Origin: Halomonas sp. 7T | GTDB taxonomy: Bacteria > Pseudomonadota > Gammaproteobacteria > Pseudomonadales > Halomonadaceae | NCBI RefSeq assembly: GCF_025643255.1 | Contig: NZ_CP087112.1 | Location: forward strand, 372,001-436,000 | Direction of reading: 5' to 3' | DNA length: 64,000 nt | Shown here: one piece after another, positions 1 through 8,285 of the stretch | How positions within the stretch are numbered: the stretch's first letter is position 1 | Layout: the number at the start of each line of letters is the position of its first letter | The notes under the pieces: model-generated | The model's input: the letters and a program-made list of their open reading frames with translations, nothing else | Databases searched by the model: none | What the model was told of the DNA's origin: nothing | Program-made: the position numbers and the translations under genes

Positions 1-848
1 GCATGACGGAGCTTGAGTTCTCAGCCCACTGCGCCGGGAAGCTGGAAACGATGATTTTGGAAGAAGGCCCGGACACCGTTGCCGCCTTTATCGGTGAGCC
101 TGTGCTCGGCACGGGTGGCATTGTGCCGCCGCCGGAAGGCTACTGGGAAGCGATTCAGCCGGTACTGGAAAAATACGACGTGCTGTTGATTGCTGACGAA
201 GTGGTGTGTGGCTTTGGCCGCACCGGCTCTGACTTTGGCAGCCACCACTACAACATGAAGCCTGATCTGGTCACCATCGCCAAAGGCCTGACCAGCGCGT
301 ACCAGCCGCTGTCGGGTGTAATTGTTGGCGATAAAGTGTGGAAAGTGCTGGAGCAGGGCACCGGTGAGTTTGGCCCCATCGGCCACGGCTGGACCTACTC
401 AGGCCACGCCCTAGGCTGTGCGGCGGGCCTTGCCAACCTGGATATCATCGAGCGTGAAAACCTCGTGGGCAACGCGGCGGAAACCGGTGCTTACTTCCAG
501 CAGCAGCTTAAAGCCAACTTTGAAAGCCATCCGCTGCTGGGTGACGTGCGCGGCGTTGGCCTGATGGCCGCGCTGGAGTTCTCACCAGACGCCAAGCAGC
601 GCCTGCACTTCGACCCCGCTCTGAAAGTTGGCCCGCGGGTGGCGGCAGCGGCGATGGAAGAGAACCTGATTGCCCGCGCCATGCCCCAAGGCGATATTCT
701 TGGCTTTGCGCCGCCGCTCACCATCAATCGTGGAGAAGTAGATGAAATGATAGGCCGTGCCAAACGTGCCATTGATCGTGTCACCGATGAGTTGGTGCGC
801 TCTGGCGACCTGAAAACGGGTCAACAGGAAGCGGCCTTGACGATTTAA
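1..848 (+). CDS. Class III (omega) aminotransferase, PLP-dependent; 5' end outside the window
   Basis: C-terminal 281 or more residues of a fold-type I, class III aminotransferase; the reading frame is already open at base 1, so the real start lies upstream. Counting from the first Met in the window, the Asp that binds the PLP pyridine nitrogen is in IADEVVCGFGRTG (Asp65) and the Schiff-base Lys is in TIAKGLTSAYQPLSG (Lys94). GHGWTYSGHALGCAAGLA is the usual substrate/phosphate loop. The family transfers amino groups from amines or omega-amino acids to pyruvate or 2-oxoglutarate in the cytosol. The sequence style suggests a putrescine/diamine- or beta-alanine-pyruvate type, but substrate cannot be fixed from this part. 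A strong terminator follows. Confidence 0.9.
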   Translation, partial: MTELEFSAHCAGKLETMILEEGPDTVAAFIGEPVLGTGGIVPPPEGYWEAIQPVLEKYDVLLIADEVVCGFGRTGSDFGSHHYNMKPDLVTIAKGLTSAYQPLSGVIVGDKVWKVLEQGTGEFGPIGHGWTYSGHALGCAAGLANLDIIERENLVGNAAETGAYFQQQLKANFESHPLLGDVRGVGLMAALEFSPDAKQRLHFDPALKVGPRVAAAAMEENLIARAMPQGDILGFAPPLTINRGEVDEMIGRAKRAIDRVTDELVRSGDLKTGQQEAALTI

Positions 849-867
849 TAGCGCTTAATGCTCTCTA

Positions 868-905
868 CGCCGCTGCCAATATCGCAGCGGCGTTTTTGTT
901 TTTGA
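868..905 (+). terminator. Rho-independent terminator after the aminotransferase
   Basis: A perfect 9-bp GC-rich stem (cgccgctgc at 868-876 with gcagcggcg at 884-892) and a 7-nt loop are followed by a T-rich run (cgtttttgttttt). It lies about 20 bases after the aminotransferase stop. Confidence 0.9.
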
Positions 906-979
906 TGGGGGCAGCTATGCTAAATGCATGAGATTGCCTATCTCCAACGATTTTTCAGCCCACTAGACCAGGAGTGATC

Positions 980-1657
980 ATGCAACCGGTACTTGCCTTT
1001 GATGTATATGGCACGCTGATTGATACCCATGGCGTTACCATTGAGCTGGAGCGTAGGTTGCGCGACGCTCAGCAGGCGGGTGAGTTCGCTAAACGCTGGC
1101 GGGAGAAGCAGCTTGAATACAGCTTTCGCCATGGGTTGATGGGTGCCTACGTACCGTTTTCGGAGTGTACCCGAGAAGCGCTTGTATTTACCGACCGCGC
1201 GATGCAAACCGGTCTTTCTGATCATGATCAAGACCACTTAATGGCCGTGTATGCCGAATTACCCGCATTTCCTGATGTGGTGCCTGCCCTTGATCAACTT
1301 CGCGATGCCGGTATTCGCTGTGTGGCATTTTCCAATGGCACCCAAGAGGCCGTCACTAAACTGCTTGCTCGGGCAGGCGTGGAGAGCCACATGGACGCTG
1401 TCGTCAGCGTCGATGACGTAAAACGCTTCAAGCCTGATCCTGCAGTTTACGCCTATTTACGCAGCCGGCTAGAGGTCCGGCCAGAGCATACCTGGCTGAT
1501 TTCCAGCAACCCCTTTGACGTGATTGGGGCCATTCATGGAGGGCTGCGCAGTGCCTGGATAAGGCGTCAAGCTGACGCGCCATTTGATCCATGGGGTGGG
1601 GAGCCCGATATGACCGTCGCTGATCTTGAAATTTTCGCCGACCGTTTACTCAAATAA
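980..1657 (+). CDS. Haloacid dehalogenase, type II (HAD superfamily)
   Basis: 225-residue cytosolic HAD-superfamily hydrolase of the L-2-haloacid dehalogenase type. Motif I FDVYGTLID supplies the nucleophile Asp8. Motif II is SNGT. A Lys follows in VDDVKRFKPDP. The late motif SSNPFDVIGA matches the SSNxxD signature that separates 2-haloacid dehalogenases from HAD phosphatases. The family hydrolyses (S)-2-haloacids to (R)-2-hydroxyacids through an aspartyl ester. I chose ATG 980, which has AGGAG five bases upstream; a GTG at 974 is in frame but lies inside that ribosome-binding site. It stands alone between a terminator and the DUF302 gene. The physiological substrate is not known. Confidence 0.88.
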   Translation: MQPVLAFDVYGTLIDTHGVTIELERRLRDAQQAGEFAKRWREKQLEYSFRHGLMGAYVPFSECTREALVFTDRAMQTGLSDHDQDHLMAVYAELPAFPDVVPALDQLRDAGIRCVAFSNGTQEAVTKLLARAGVESHMDAVVSVDDVKRFKPDPAVYAYLRSRLEVRPEHTWLISSNPFDVIGAIHGGLRSAWIRRQADAPFDPWGGEPDMTVADLEIFADRLLK

Positions 1658-1682
1658 CCTACCCTAGCGCGAAGGAGATAGT

Positions 1683-2138
1683 ATGCGTTTTACTTACTAC
1701 GCTTTAGCCGCCGCTGCATTAACTCTTGCCCAACCTGCTCTGGCCTCTTCTTCCATGGGGATTGAGCATGTCAACAGTGAGCACTCATTCGAGCAAGTGA
1801 CCGATCAACTAAGCTCGACACTTGCAGAAAAAGGGCTGACGCTGGTCGCCAGCATCGACCATGCTCAAAATGCCGCTAATAACGAGCTATCGTTGCCTGC
1901 CACCACGACGTTTATTTTCGGCAACCCTAATGTTGGCACCCCGATGATGCAGTGCCAGGGCAGCGTTGCGTTAGATTTGCCGCAAAAAATGGTTGTGCGC
2001 GAAACAGGGGAGGGCGTACGCATCGAATGGAATGCCCCGCAATATCTTGCCGAACGTCATCAGTTGGAGACGTGCGATCTACCACTTGATGACGTGGCTA
2101 ATGTATTACGTGACGTGGCTGAAAGTGCCGCCCAGTAG
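1683..2138 (+). CDS. DUF302-family periplasmic protein
   Basis: 151 residues. The N-terminal stretch to about residue 22 is a Sec signal peptide ending in AQPALA-SS, so export to the periplasm is expected. The remainder fits the DUF302 fold: HSFEQVTDQLSSTLAEKGLTL near the start, then a hydrophobic TTFIFGNPNVGTPMMQ strand and a C-terminal LDDVANVLRDVAESA helix. Family function is unknown. It follows the dehalogenase by 25 bases with an excellent ribosome-binding site (GAAGGAG), so co-transcription is likely. No metal or catalytic motif stands out; two Cys are present. Confidence 0.82.
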   Translation: MRFTYYALAAAALTLAQPALASSSMGIEHVNSEHSFEQVTDQLSSTLAEKGLTLVASIDHAQNAANNELSLPATTTFIFGNPNVGTPMMQCQGSVALDLPQKMVVRETGEGVRIEWNAPQYLAERHQLETCDLPLDDVANVLRDVAESAAQ

Positions 2139-2223
2139 TCGCTTGAACGCAGCAGCTTAAAGGCTGTCAATATGCCCAGTGGCCGCGCATAATAATGGCC
2201 GTTTAATCAGTTAGGATGTCAGC

Positions 2224-2571
2224 ATGTCGGAAAAAATCTACTGTATCGCCAGTTTTAAGCCTAAAGCCGGTAAGGAAGAGGCGGTATTTAAAGCGTTACA
2301 GAGCCTGGAACCGAATACGCATCGCGAAGATGCTTGTATTCATTACACTGTGACTCGGCAGATTGATAACCCGTTTGCTCAAGGCACTAGCTACCCGATC
2401 GTATTTCACGAGATTTGGGCTAGCCGTGAAGAGTTTGAAGCCCATTGCCAGCGCAAAGAGATTCAAGATTTTTTCGCTAAGCACGTCGAGTCACCCGATG
2501 GCGATATTGAAGATGCCAACGTGTGTGTTTATACCGATGAGCCATGGAATTTTGACGCTCCCAAGGTGTGA
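2224..2571 (+). CDS. ABM-domain protein, putative quinol monooxygenase
   Basis: 115-residue single-domain protein of the antibiotic-biosynthesis-monooxygenase (dimeric alpha/beta barrel) fold: IYCIASFKPKAGKEEAVFKALQ is the first strand plus helix, FHEIWASREEFEAH is the classic fourth strand/helix, and it ends with a short C-terminal strand. Homologues such as YgiN-type proteins are cofactor-free quinol monooxygenases or heme/quinone-related proteins; the exact substrate cannot be read here. No signal peptide, so cytosolic. It lies 53 bases upstream of luxS on the same strand and may share its transcript. Confidence 0.82.
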   Translation: MSEKIYCIASFKPKAGKEEAVFKALQSLEPNTHREDACIHYTVTRQIDNPFAQGTSYPIVFHEIWASREEFEAHCQRKEIQDFFAKHVESPDGDIEDANVCVYTDEPWNFDAPKV

Positions 2572-2624
2572 AACCGGCAAGCGCTTAGAATACATTTGCG
2601 AAACATCAAGATAGCGGAGCCAAT

Positions 2625-3092
2625 ATGACCGAAAAGAAAATGAACGTTGAAAGCTTTAATCTGGACCATACCAAGGTAAAAGCACCTTACGTGCGTTTGG
2701 CTGATATTAAAGAAGGCCAAAATGGCGATCGTATCCATAAGTACGATCTGCGTATCTGCCAGCCCAATAAAGAGCACATGGAGATGCCTGCGTTGCACTC
2801 TTTGGAGCACTTGATGGCTGAAATGTCACGCAACCATACGGATAAAGTGGTCGATATAAGCCCGATGGGCTGCCAAACCGGCTTCTATATCGCGCTGATC
2901 AACCATGATGATTACGACAATGTGATTAATATCATCGAGCAAACGCTCAATGACATACTCACTGCGACGGAAGTACCTGCCTGCAATGAGTTGCAGTGCG
3001 GCTGGGCCGCAAGCCATAGCCTGGAAGGTGCTCAAGAGCTTGCCAAGGCCCTGCTGGCCAAGCGTAGTGAATGGACCAGCGTGTTCGCGTAA
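2625..3092 (+). CDS. luxS: S-ribosylhomocysteine lyase LuxS
   Basis: 155 residues. Converts S-ribosylhomocysteine to homocysteine and DPD, the autoinducer-2 precursor, in the activated methyl cycle. [21 protein letters not shown] is the highly conserved N-terminus. Metal ligands are His58 and His62 in LHSLEH and Cys125 in LQCGW; Glu61 is the general base and Cys83 in [10 protein letters not shown] is the catalytic Cys. All are present, so the enzyme should be active. ATG 2625 has AGCGGAG at a fair distance; ATG 2640 would give the canonical shorter N-terminus. A strong terminator follows. No pfs/mtn gene is adjacent. Confidence 0.97.
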   Translation: MTEKKMNVESFNLDHTKVKAPYVRLADIKEGQNGDRIHKYDLRICQPNKEHMEMPALHSLEHLMAEMSRNHTDKVVDISPMGCQTGFYIALINHDDYDNVINIIEQTLNDILTATEVPACNELQCGWAASHSLEGAQELAKALLAKRSEWTSVFA

Positions 3093-3117
3093 GCAAAGCG
3101 AATACGACAATAACCTC

Positions 3118-3160
3118 AACGCCTCCGTGCTGTTAGTAGCGGCACGGAGGTGTTTTGTTA
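3118..3160 (+). terminator. Rho-independent terminator after luxS
   Basis: Stem cctccgtgc (3122-3130) pairs perfectly with gcacggagg (3142-3150), with an 11-nt loop and a following tgttttgtt tract, about 30 bases after the luxS stop. Confidence 0.9.
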
Positions 3161-3301
3161 AATGATGATATTTAGATTTTTTGGGAGTCGTGTATTTGTT
3201 GATAAAATAAGTCTTTATAGCTATTTTTAATAATGTGTAACCCTTAGTTTTAGAGGTTCATTGCCCCACCAATATAAGTACAACGTATATGGGGATTAAC
3301 T

Positions 3302-5053
3302 ATGCACACCCTCTACAAAAGCAAGAATCCGTCCGCTAAAGTTCTACAAACGTTTATCAATCACGAGTATGAGCTTTGCATCTATGCCAAAAATGTACCT
3401 AATACATTAGCGGCTGAAGTGGTGGGGCTTAGCCTGGATAGTGGGCAACTACTGCTAAAGGTAGAGACCCAGGGGGAGGAAATAGAGCATTATTTCGAGG
3501 AAGAGTGCATTAATTTTGATATTGAGGCACTTCATCCCTATGAGTTAAATGATATCAAAGGTGCGGTTAGACGCGACGCCTATAGTATTAGCAATGTCCC
3601 CGCTGTGGCAAAAAAGCTCAATGCGGGTGCTTGTCAGTTATCTTGCCAGCTACCCCCCTCCGTCTTTTTAGTAGAGCACCGAGGCACTGCCAGAATTCCC
3701 TTCATTTTAGGAATGAGCGCGCGGGTAAATATTGAAGTTTATAGCAACGGGTTAGTCGTTAACGGCTCTCTGCGTAATATCTCAGTAGGTGGCTGCTTAG
3801 TCGATATTAGTGTTGAGGATAGTAATGCGTTAACCGTTGATCTTTTGCTGCCTGGAGTGACCATTGAGTTTCCAAACGGTACATATTTTCATTCAAAAGC
3901 GTTACTGCGCCACATGCGTCCCTTTGGTCACCACGGCTATGCCGCGCTTGGGCTTCAGTTTGAGGAGCTAGACCCACAACAAACAGAGGAGATTTTTCAC
4001 TTGGTCTCCGAAGTGGAGCGCGAAGCTGCCTATCGCTCAGGTATTAACGATAAAATAGTGAGCCATTCGTATCTTTTTCTACCTGGTACAAAAGAGAAAA
4101 CGATGCTTCGCCGTGAAGAGCAGGGTTTGGAAAAGCGCAAACGTCAATCATCTATACAGCGGGGGATTTTGGACTTAGCGCATCAGCTTCAATATGCGCT
4201 TATGTATATTAAAAGCCGTAGTCACTTTCCTGAAAAAACACTCTATGACTGTGCTGAAACGGTACTTTATTTGGTTAGGCAGGATAGGAAGTCCGCGCTT
4301 TACGCGCTTACTTTTTTGCACAATGAGCCTGACTGGGCAAGGCACGCAATACGCGTCGCCATGCAAACTGCTGACATGATGCTGTTAAGAGATGCCCACT
4401 CAAAGAGCGTTAGGGAAGTGGTCATGGGCGCGCTCATGCATACCATGGGTAAACCTTTGATGGTCAGCGAAGAGATACCTTCTTTAAAAGAGAGCATGAA
4501 CACGCGTCAGAAGCAGCTGTTAAAACAGCATGTCAATGTGCTGCTAGAAAAGCTGACTGCACTGAGTTGGGTGCCAAGCGAGATATGCGAAGATGTGATG
4601 ATACATGCGAACGAGCGTTTGGATGGCGCTGGGTATCCCAGAGGTTTGAAAGGTGAGCAGTTATCAGATGTCGTTAAGCTCATATCTATCATTAAAGCGG
4701 TGGATAAGTTAACCCATACGCGCAACGGCACCCCGCCCCGCGCCCCTTTAGATGCGTATCGAATTATCAATGAGCAGCACGGCAGTTATGATAAAACAGT
4801 GTTAGTAGAGTATATCCAGTGTTACGGCCTTTATCCTATAGGCAGCTTGGCTAAGTTTTCAGGTGGGTTTTTAGCGTGGATAATGGATGTTGATAATAAG
4901 GGAATGCCAGTAAAAGTCGAAGTAGTTAAAAATTTAACGTTTAAAGATACTAATATTGATACGGTTTTAAACGAGAGTGACTTTGATCAAATTGGCAGGC
5001 TAGAAGGAGTGGTCAACCCTGATGACTATGGCATTACGTTTGCAAAAATGTGA
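3302..5053 (+). CDS. PilZ-domain protein with a degenerate HD-GYP domain
   Basis: 583 residues. Residues about 20-80 form a YcgR-N-like strand region. Residues about 125-235 are a PilZ c-di-GMP receptor domain with R127xxxR131 and the N159-x-S-x-x-G164 signature. Residues about 340-510 resemble an HD-GYP phosphodiesterase: ALMHTMGK stands where LLHDIGK is expected and HANERLDGAGYP where HHExxDGxGYP is expected. Both the HD pair (His380-Thr381) and the HH pair (Ala-Asn) are therefore broken, although DGAGYP is intact. I infer a c-di-GMP-binding effector with a non-catalytic HD-GYP scaffold. No signal peptide or membrane segment was seen. The start lies downstream of a 209-base AT-rich gap that should hold its promoter. 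Confidence 0.85.
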   Translation: MHTLYKSKNPSAKVLQTFINHEYELCIYAKNVPNTLAAEVVGLSLDSGQLLLKVETQGEEIEHYFEEECINFDIEALHPYELNDIKGAVRRDAYSISNVPAVAKKLNAGACQLSCQLPPSVFLVEHRGTARIPFILGMSARVNIEVYSNGLVVNGSLRNISVGGCLVDISVEDSNALTVDLLLPGVTIEFPNGTYFHSKALLRHMRPFGHHGYAALGLQFEELDPQQTEEIFHLVSEVEREAAYRSGINDKIVSHSYLFLPGTKEKTMLRREEQGLEKRKRQSSIQRGILDLAHQLQYALMYIKSRSHFPEKTLYDCAETVLYLVRQDRKSALYALTFLHNEPDWARHAIRVAMQTADMMLLRDAHSKSVREVVMGALMHTMGKPLMVSEEIPSLKESMNTRQKQLLKQHVNVLLEKLTALSWVPSEICEDVMIHANERLDGAGYPRGLKGEQLSDVVKLISIIKAVDKLTHTRNGTPPRAPLDAYRIINEQHGSYDKTVLVEYIQCYGLYPIGSLAKFSGGFLAWIMDVDNKGMPVKVEVVKNLTFKDTNIDTVLNESDFDQIGRLEGVVNPDDYGITFAKM

Positions 5054-5068
5054 TTTCAGCGATTGATG

Positions 5069-5103
5069 CACACGCCCCTGCTTAAGCACGTTAGGGGCAT
5101 GTG
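5069..5103. terminator. Possible bidirectional hairpin between convergent genes
   Basis: Imperfect stem cacacgcccct (5069-5079) with aggggcatgtg (5093-5103), one mismatch/wobble and a 13-nt loop, in the 63-base gap between convergent genes. No T-tract follows on either strand, so its role as a terminator is only inferred from position. Confidence 0.4.
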
Positions 5104-5116
5104 GAAAGGCGGTACA

Positions 5117-7945
5117 TCAGCGTGGTGCTAGCCATTTTTTCATAAACTCATCACCGGGCAGAGGTTTGTCGTACCAATAGCCTTGTCCCTCTTGGCAGCC
5201 CATTTCAAGCAGGGCGGTGGCTAGCTCGCAAGACTCGACACCTTCGGCAACCGTGACCATACCAAGACTATGTGCCATCGCAATAATGGTTGCCACGATA
5301 GTACGATCGTGATGGTTGTTTAGCATGTCGAGAATAAACGACATATCAATTTTAAGTTTGTCGGCTGAAAAGCGTTTTAAATACGCCAGCGATGAGTAGC
5401 CTGTACCAAAATCATCAATGGCGAGCCCATAGCCAGCCTCTTTAAGAGTTTGTGTTATCGCCACGGCTTCTTCTGGAGCTTCCATAAAGCCACTTTCAGT
5501 TAGCTCAAGACAAATCTGTGAGGGTGTAACGCCATGGGCAGTACATTTGTGTTGCAGGTTGTCGATAAGTCGAGGGTCTTCGAAGTGGCGAGAGGCAATA
5601 TTAATCGCTATTTGTCCGGGCATGGTGTGCCCTTCCAACTGCCAAACGGCTAACTGGCGAAAAACCTCATTAATCACCCAGTTGCCCAGTGGGATGATAA
5701 GGCCGCGCTCTTCTGCTAAGGGGATAAACTCATTCGGCCCAACGGCGCCTAGCACGGGGTCGTACCAGCGACAAAGCGCCTCTGCACCGGTTAGCTGGCC
5801 AGTTTTAAAATCAATTTGTGGTTGATAATGAAGGCTTAACGACCCATTGACGAGCGCTTCAGAGAGCCGCTTGGCCATATCCAGCCGTGAAGCAAGTGCG
5901 ACCCCCATTTGGGCTTCAAAAAACAGGTAAGGTAATTTTTGTTGCTTGGCTTGGTACATAGCAATGTCAGCGTGTTTGAGGAGTTCGCGGGCGCTGCCAG
6001 CGTCATCCGGATATAACGCAACGCCAATGCTGACTTCTAATTCAAAGCTTTGACCATCGATGACCAGAGGGTCAGCCAGAGAGTGCAGCAAGCACTCTGC
6101 CGTATGGGTAAGCAAACCCTGAGAGTTTGGTTCAAGCAGCACCACAAACTCATCGCCCCCCAAACGCGCCAGGTACTCATTATCCTTAAGCGATCGCTGG
6201 AAAGCCGCTGCTACCGCTTTTAATACTTTATCGCCAACATCGTGACCTTGGGTATCGTTGATCTCTTTAAAGTGGTTCAAATCGAGCAGCATTAGGCCTA
6301 ATTGGTGGCCATGTTCTACCGCATGGTTAAAGCTGTTTTCCAAGCGCCGCATAAACGCAGTACGATTTGGCAGCCCGGTGCCTATATCGTAGAAAGCTAG
6401 TTGACGAATATGCGCTTCATCTTTTTGACGCGCCAGCTCAGCGGTGACTCCAGAGGCGAAGATTTGCAGAACGCTGGACACTAATTCAGTGTCGTGTAGT
6501 GGTTCCCGATACATCACGCCTAACAGCCCAACGGCTTTGCCCTCATTGTTGTCTAACCGACGACCTGCATAGGCACGCACCCAATGAAGCGCCTCACGAC
6601 CTTCCACTGGTAGGGATTGCCCCGCGCCATCAGCGACAATACATTCGCTATTAGCCAATACCTTTTCACAGGGGGAGCCTGGTAGCGTGTAGGTAAAATT
6701 GGCCTGAGGCTCGCCGTCAATCACTACTGCCAGAGTATCTGCACGACTGGGGGCATCAGCATTGAGCTGTGCAATAAACGCCAAGTCGGCGCCTAATGCA
6801 TCCGCCATGTGATGCGTTAGCTGATCAAGAAACTCGCCACCTGTGCGCGCAGAAACAGCCAGCGTGATTTTGAGAACGGCACGCTGGATGCGTTGCTGTG
6901 CCGCTTTACTACGCAGCGTATCAATCCCAAAGGCGATATTACCCGCTAGCGCGTTAAGCAGTTGTAATTCATCATCATCAAATGGTTGAATCTCCGACTT
7001 GTAGAGCGTTAACAGACCATAACATTGGTCGTGACACTCAAGCGGTAGGCATACCACGCTGCGTAAATGGCAGGCTAACGCGATATCTTTTAGCGTGCTG
7101 AAGGCTGGATGATGCGCCATATCCGCGAGCTGGATAGGCGTGCAGCTGCCTGCTTCGGTATGCTCAATGTGGGGAGATGTTGCATAGAACTTCCCAAACG
7201 CCTCCACAATAGGAGATAAATAATGGCTTGCTTTACCAGCAGCGGCTTGGGGAGTGATGACATCTCTATTGCCTGGCTGAGAATAGCCGATCCAAGCCAT
7301 TGAGAACCCGCCAATCGCAATCGCTTGCTGACAAATAGTGTCAAATAGCGCCTGTTCGCTGCTGGCATGTGTGATGACCTGATGGCTTTGGCTTAATAGC
7401 TGTAGCGCTTGCCGTTTGTACAGCGTGCGCTGTTGCTGCCGCCGCTTTTTTTCTAGCCGGGTAATCTCTACCGCTATATTCACCGAGGCAAGGCGTAGGA
7501 CTTCCACTGGATATTGGGAGTTTTTAACCGGGCTTGCGTTAGCAGCGGCGACAAACCCTGTGCTGCCTCTTTGAGAGTTCACAGACGAGGGCAGAGAGAA
7601 AGAAACACTCAAATAGGCATGAGCATCTAGCGAGGTGAGGAGCTGGTTCTTCGGAAAGCGCTGTGCCGCGCTTTCAGGAATATGAATAAAGTCTGAAGTG
7701 TCCGAAGCGCTAATCGGCAAATCATCTAATTTAAAAGTGATGTTATGTTGTAGCTTGCCTTTCGACCACAGGGCCAATGTAGTGGCTTGTTGGCTCTCAT
7801 CAATACGCCCGATGATCAGGTGATCAACTGCCAGCGACGCGCCTAATGCGGCGGCAACTTGCTCAAAATAGCCCTCACCTTGGGCCTGAGAGAGCGCATT
7901 GGCGAGGTGATGAAAAATATTAGCGTCTGAAAACTGGCGGTTCAT
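5117..7945 (-). CDS. GAF-GAF-GGDEF-EAL cyclic-di-GMP signalling protein
   Basis: 942-residue soluble bifunctional-type protein. The N-terminal about 510 residues are GAF-like sensory modules; a second and third GAF are the clearest. The GGDEF domain (about 515-680) has an intact GGDEF in LARLGGDEFVVLLE near residue 598. The usual RxxD inhibitory site upstream reads KDNE, so product inhibition may be absent. The EAL domain (about 690-942) keeps GAEALCRW, NIASRHF, ELTESGF, DDFGTGYSSLAYLKRF and VAEGVES, all expected of an active phosphodiesterase. It may make c-di-GMP, degrade it, or switch between the two according to GAF ligands. It is convergent with the PilZ gene and shares the local c-di-GMP block. 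Confidence 0.92.
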   Translation of the reverse strand: MNRQFSDANIFHHLANALSQAQGEGYFEQVAAALGASLAVDHLIIGRIDESQQATTLALWSKGKLQHNITFKLDDLPISASDTSDFIHIPESAAQRFPKNQLLTSLDAHAYLSVSFSLPSSVNSQRGSTGFVAAANASPVKNSQYPVEVLRLASVNIAVEITRLEKKRRQQQRTLYKRQALQLLSQSHQVITHASSEQALFDTICQQAIAIGGFSMAWIGYSQPGNRDVITPQAAAGKASHYLSPIVEAFGKFYATSPHIEHTEAGSCTPIQLADMAHHPAFSTLKDIALACHLRSVVCLPLECHDQCYGLLTLYKSEIQPFDDDELQLLNALAGNIAFGIDTLRSKAAQQRIQRAVLKITLAVSARTGGEFLDQLTHHMADALGADLAFIAQLNADAPSRADTLAVVIDGEPQANFTYTLPGSPCEKVLANSECIVADGAGQSLPVEGREALHWVRAYAGRRLDNNEGKAVGLLGVMYREPLHDTELVSSVLQIFASGVTAELARQKDEAHIRQLAFYDIGTGLPNRTAFMRRLENSFNHAVEHGHQLGLMLLDLNHFKEINDTQGHDVGDKVLKAVAAAFQRSLKDNEYLARLGGDEFVVLLEPNSQGLLTHTAECLLHSLADPLVIDGQSFELEVSIGVALYPDDAGSARELLKHADIAMYQAKQQKLPYLFFEAQMGVALASRLDMAKRLSEALVNGSLSLHYQPQIDFKTGQLTGAEALCRWYDPVLGAVGPNEFIPLAEERGLIIPLGNWVINEVFRQLAVWQLEGHTMPGQIAINIASRHFEDPRLIDNLQHKCTAHGVTPSQICLELTESGFMEAPEEAVAITQTLKEAGYGLAIDDFGTGYSSLAYLKRFSADKLKIDMSFILDMLNNHHDRTIVATIIAMAHSLGMVTVAEGVESCELATALLEMGCQEGQGYWYDKPLPGDEFMKKWLAPR

Positions 7946-8285
7946 TCATTATCCTAAGAATTTTTATGTAAACGCCAATGTGCGTATTAATAATCTCATT
8001 GCTTAAATGGGTAGAGGCTGCTTCTGCTAGTTAAGATGCAGCTAACTTTTAGGCGCTGTTTATTAAGTTTTTTATCAGCTGCCTATGGCGAGCGGAAATT
8101 ATAAAATTAACGCTAAATGCCTAGATAAACGAAAGATGTAGAAAGTAGCGTCAGCAGGGCGAATGCGGTGACTTTTTAGACCGTTGCTATTATGGCGATG
8201 ATATCACGTTAGGCAAAAAGGCTTAAAAAAATTTCACCGGTAGTGCCAGGCAGCTGCCTTATGGCAATTTAAAACGCTTGTTAGA
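7946..8285. other. 340-base intergenic region
   Basis: AT-rich gap between two minus-strand c-di-GMP genes, expected to contain the promoter of the GAF-GGDEF-EAL gene at its left side. A 12-bp palindrome aggcagctgcct (8248-8259) lies just after the end of the upstream gene, with an A-rich run (T-rich on the minus strand) about 15 bases further on. It could be a weak terminator for the upstream gene. I see no ORF or RNA gene here. Confidence 0.5.
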
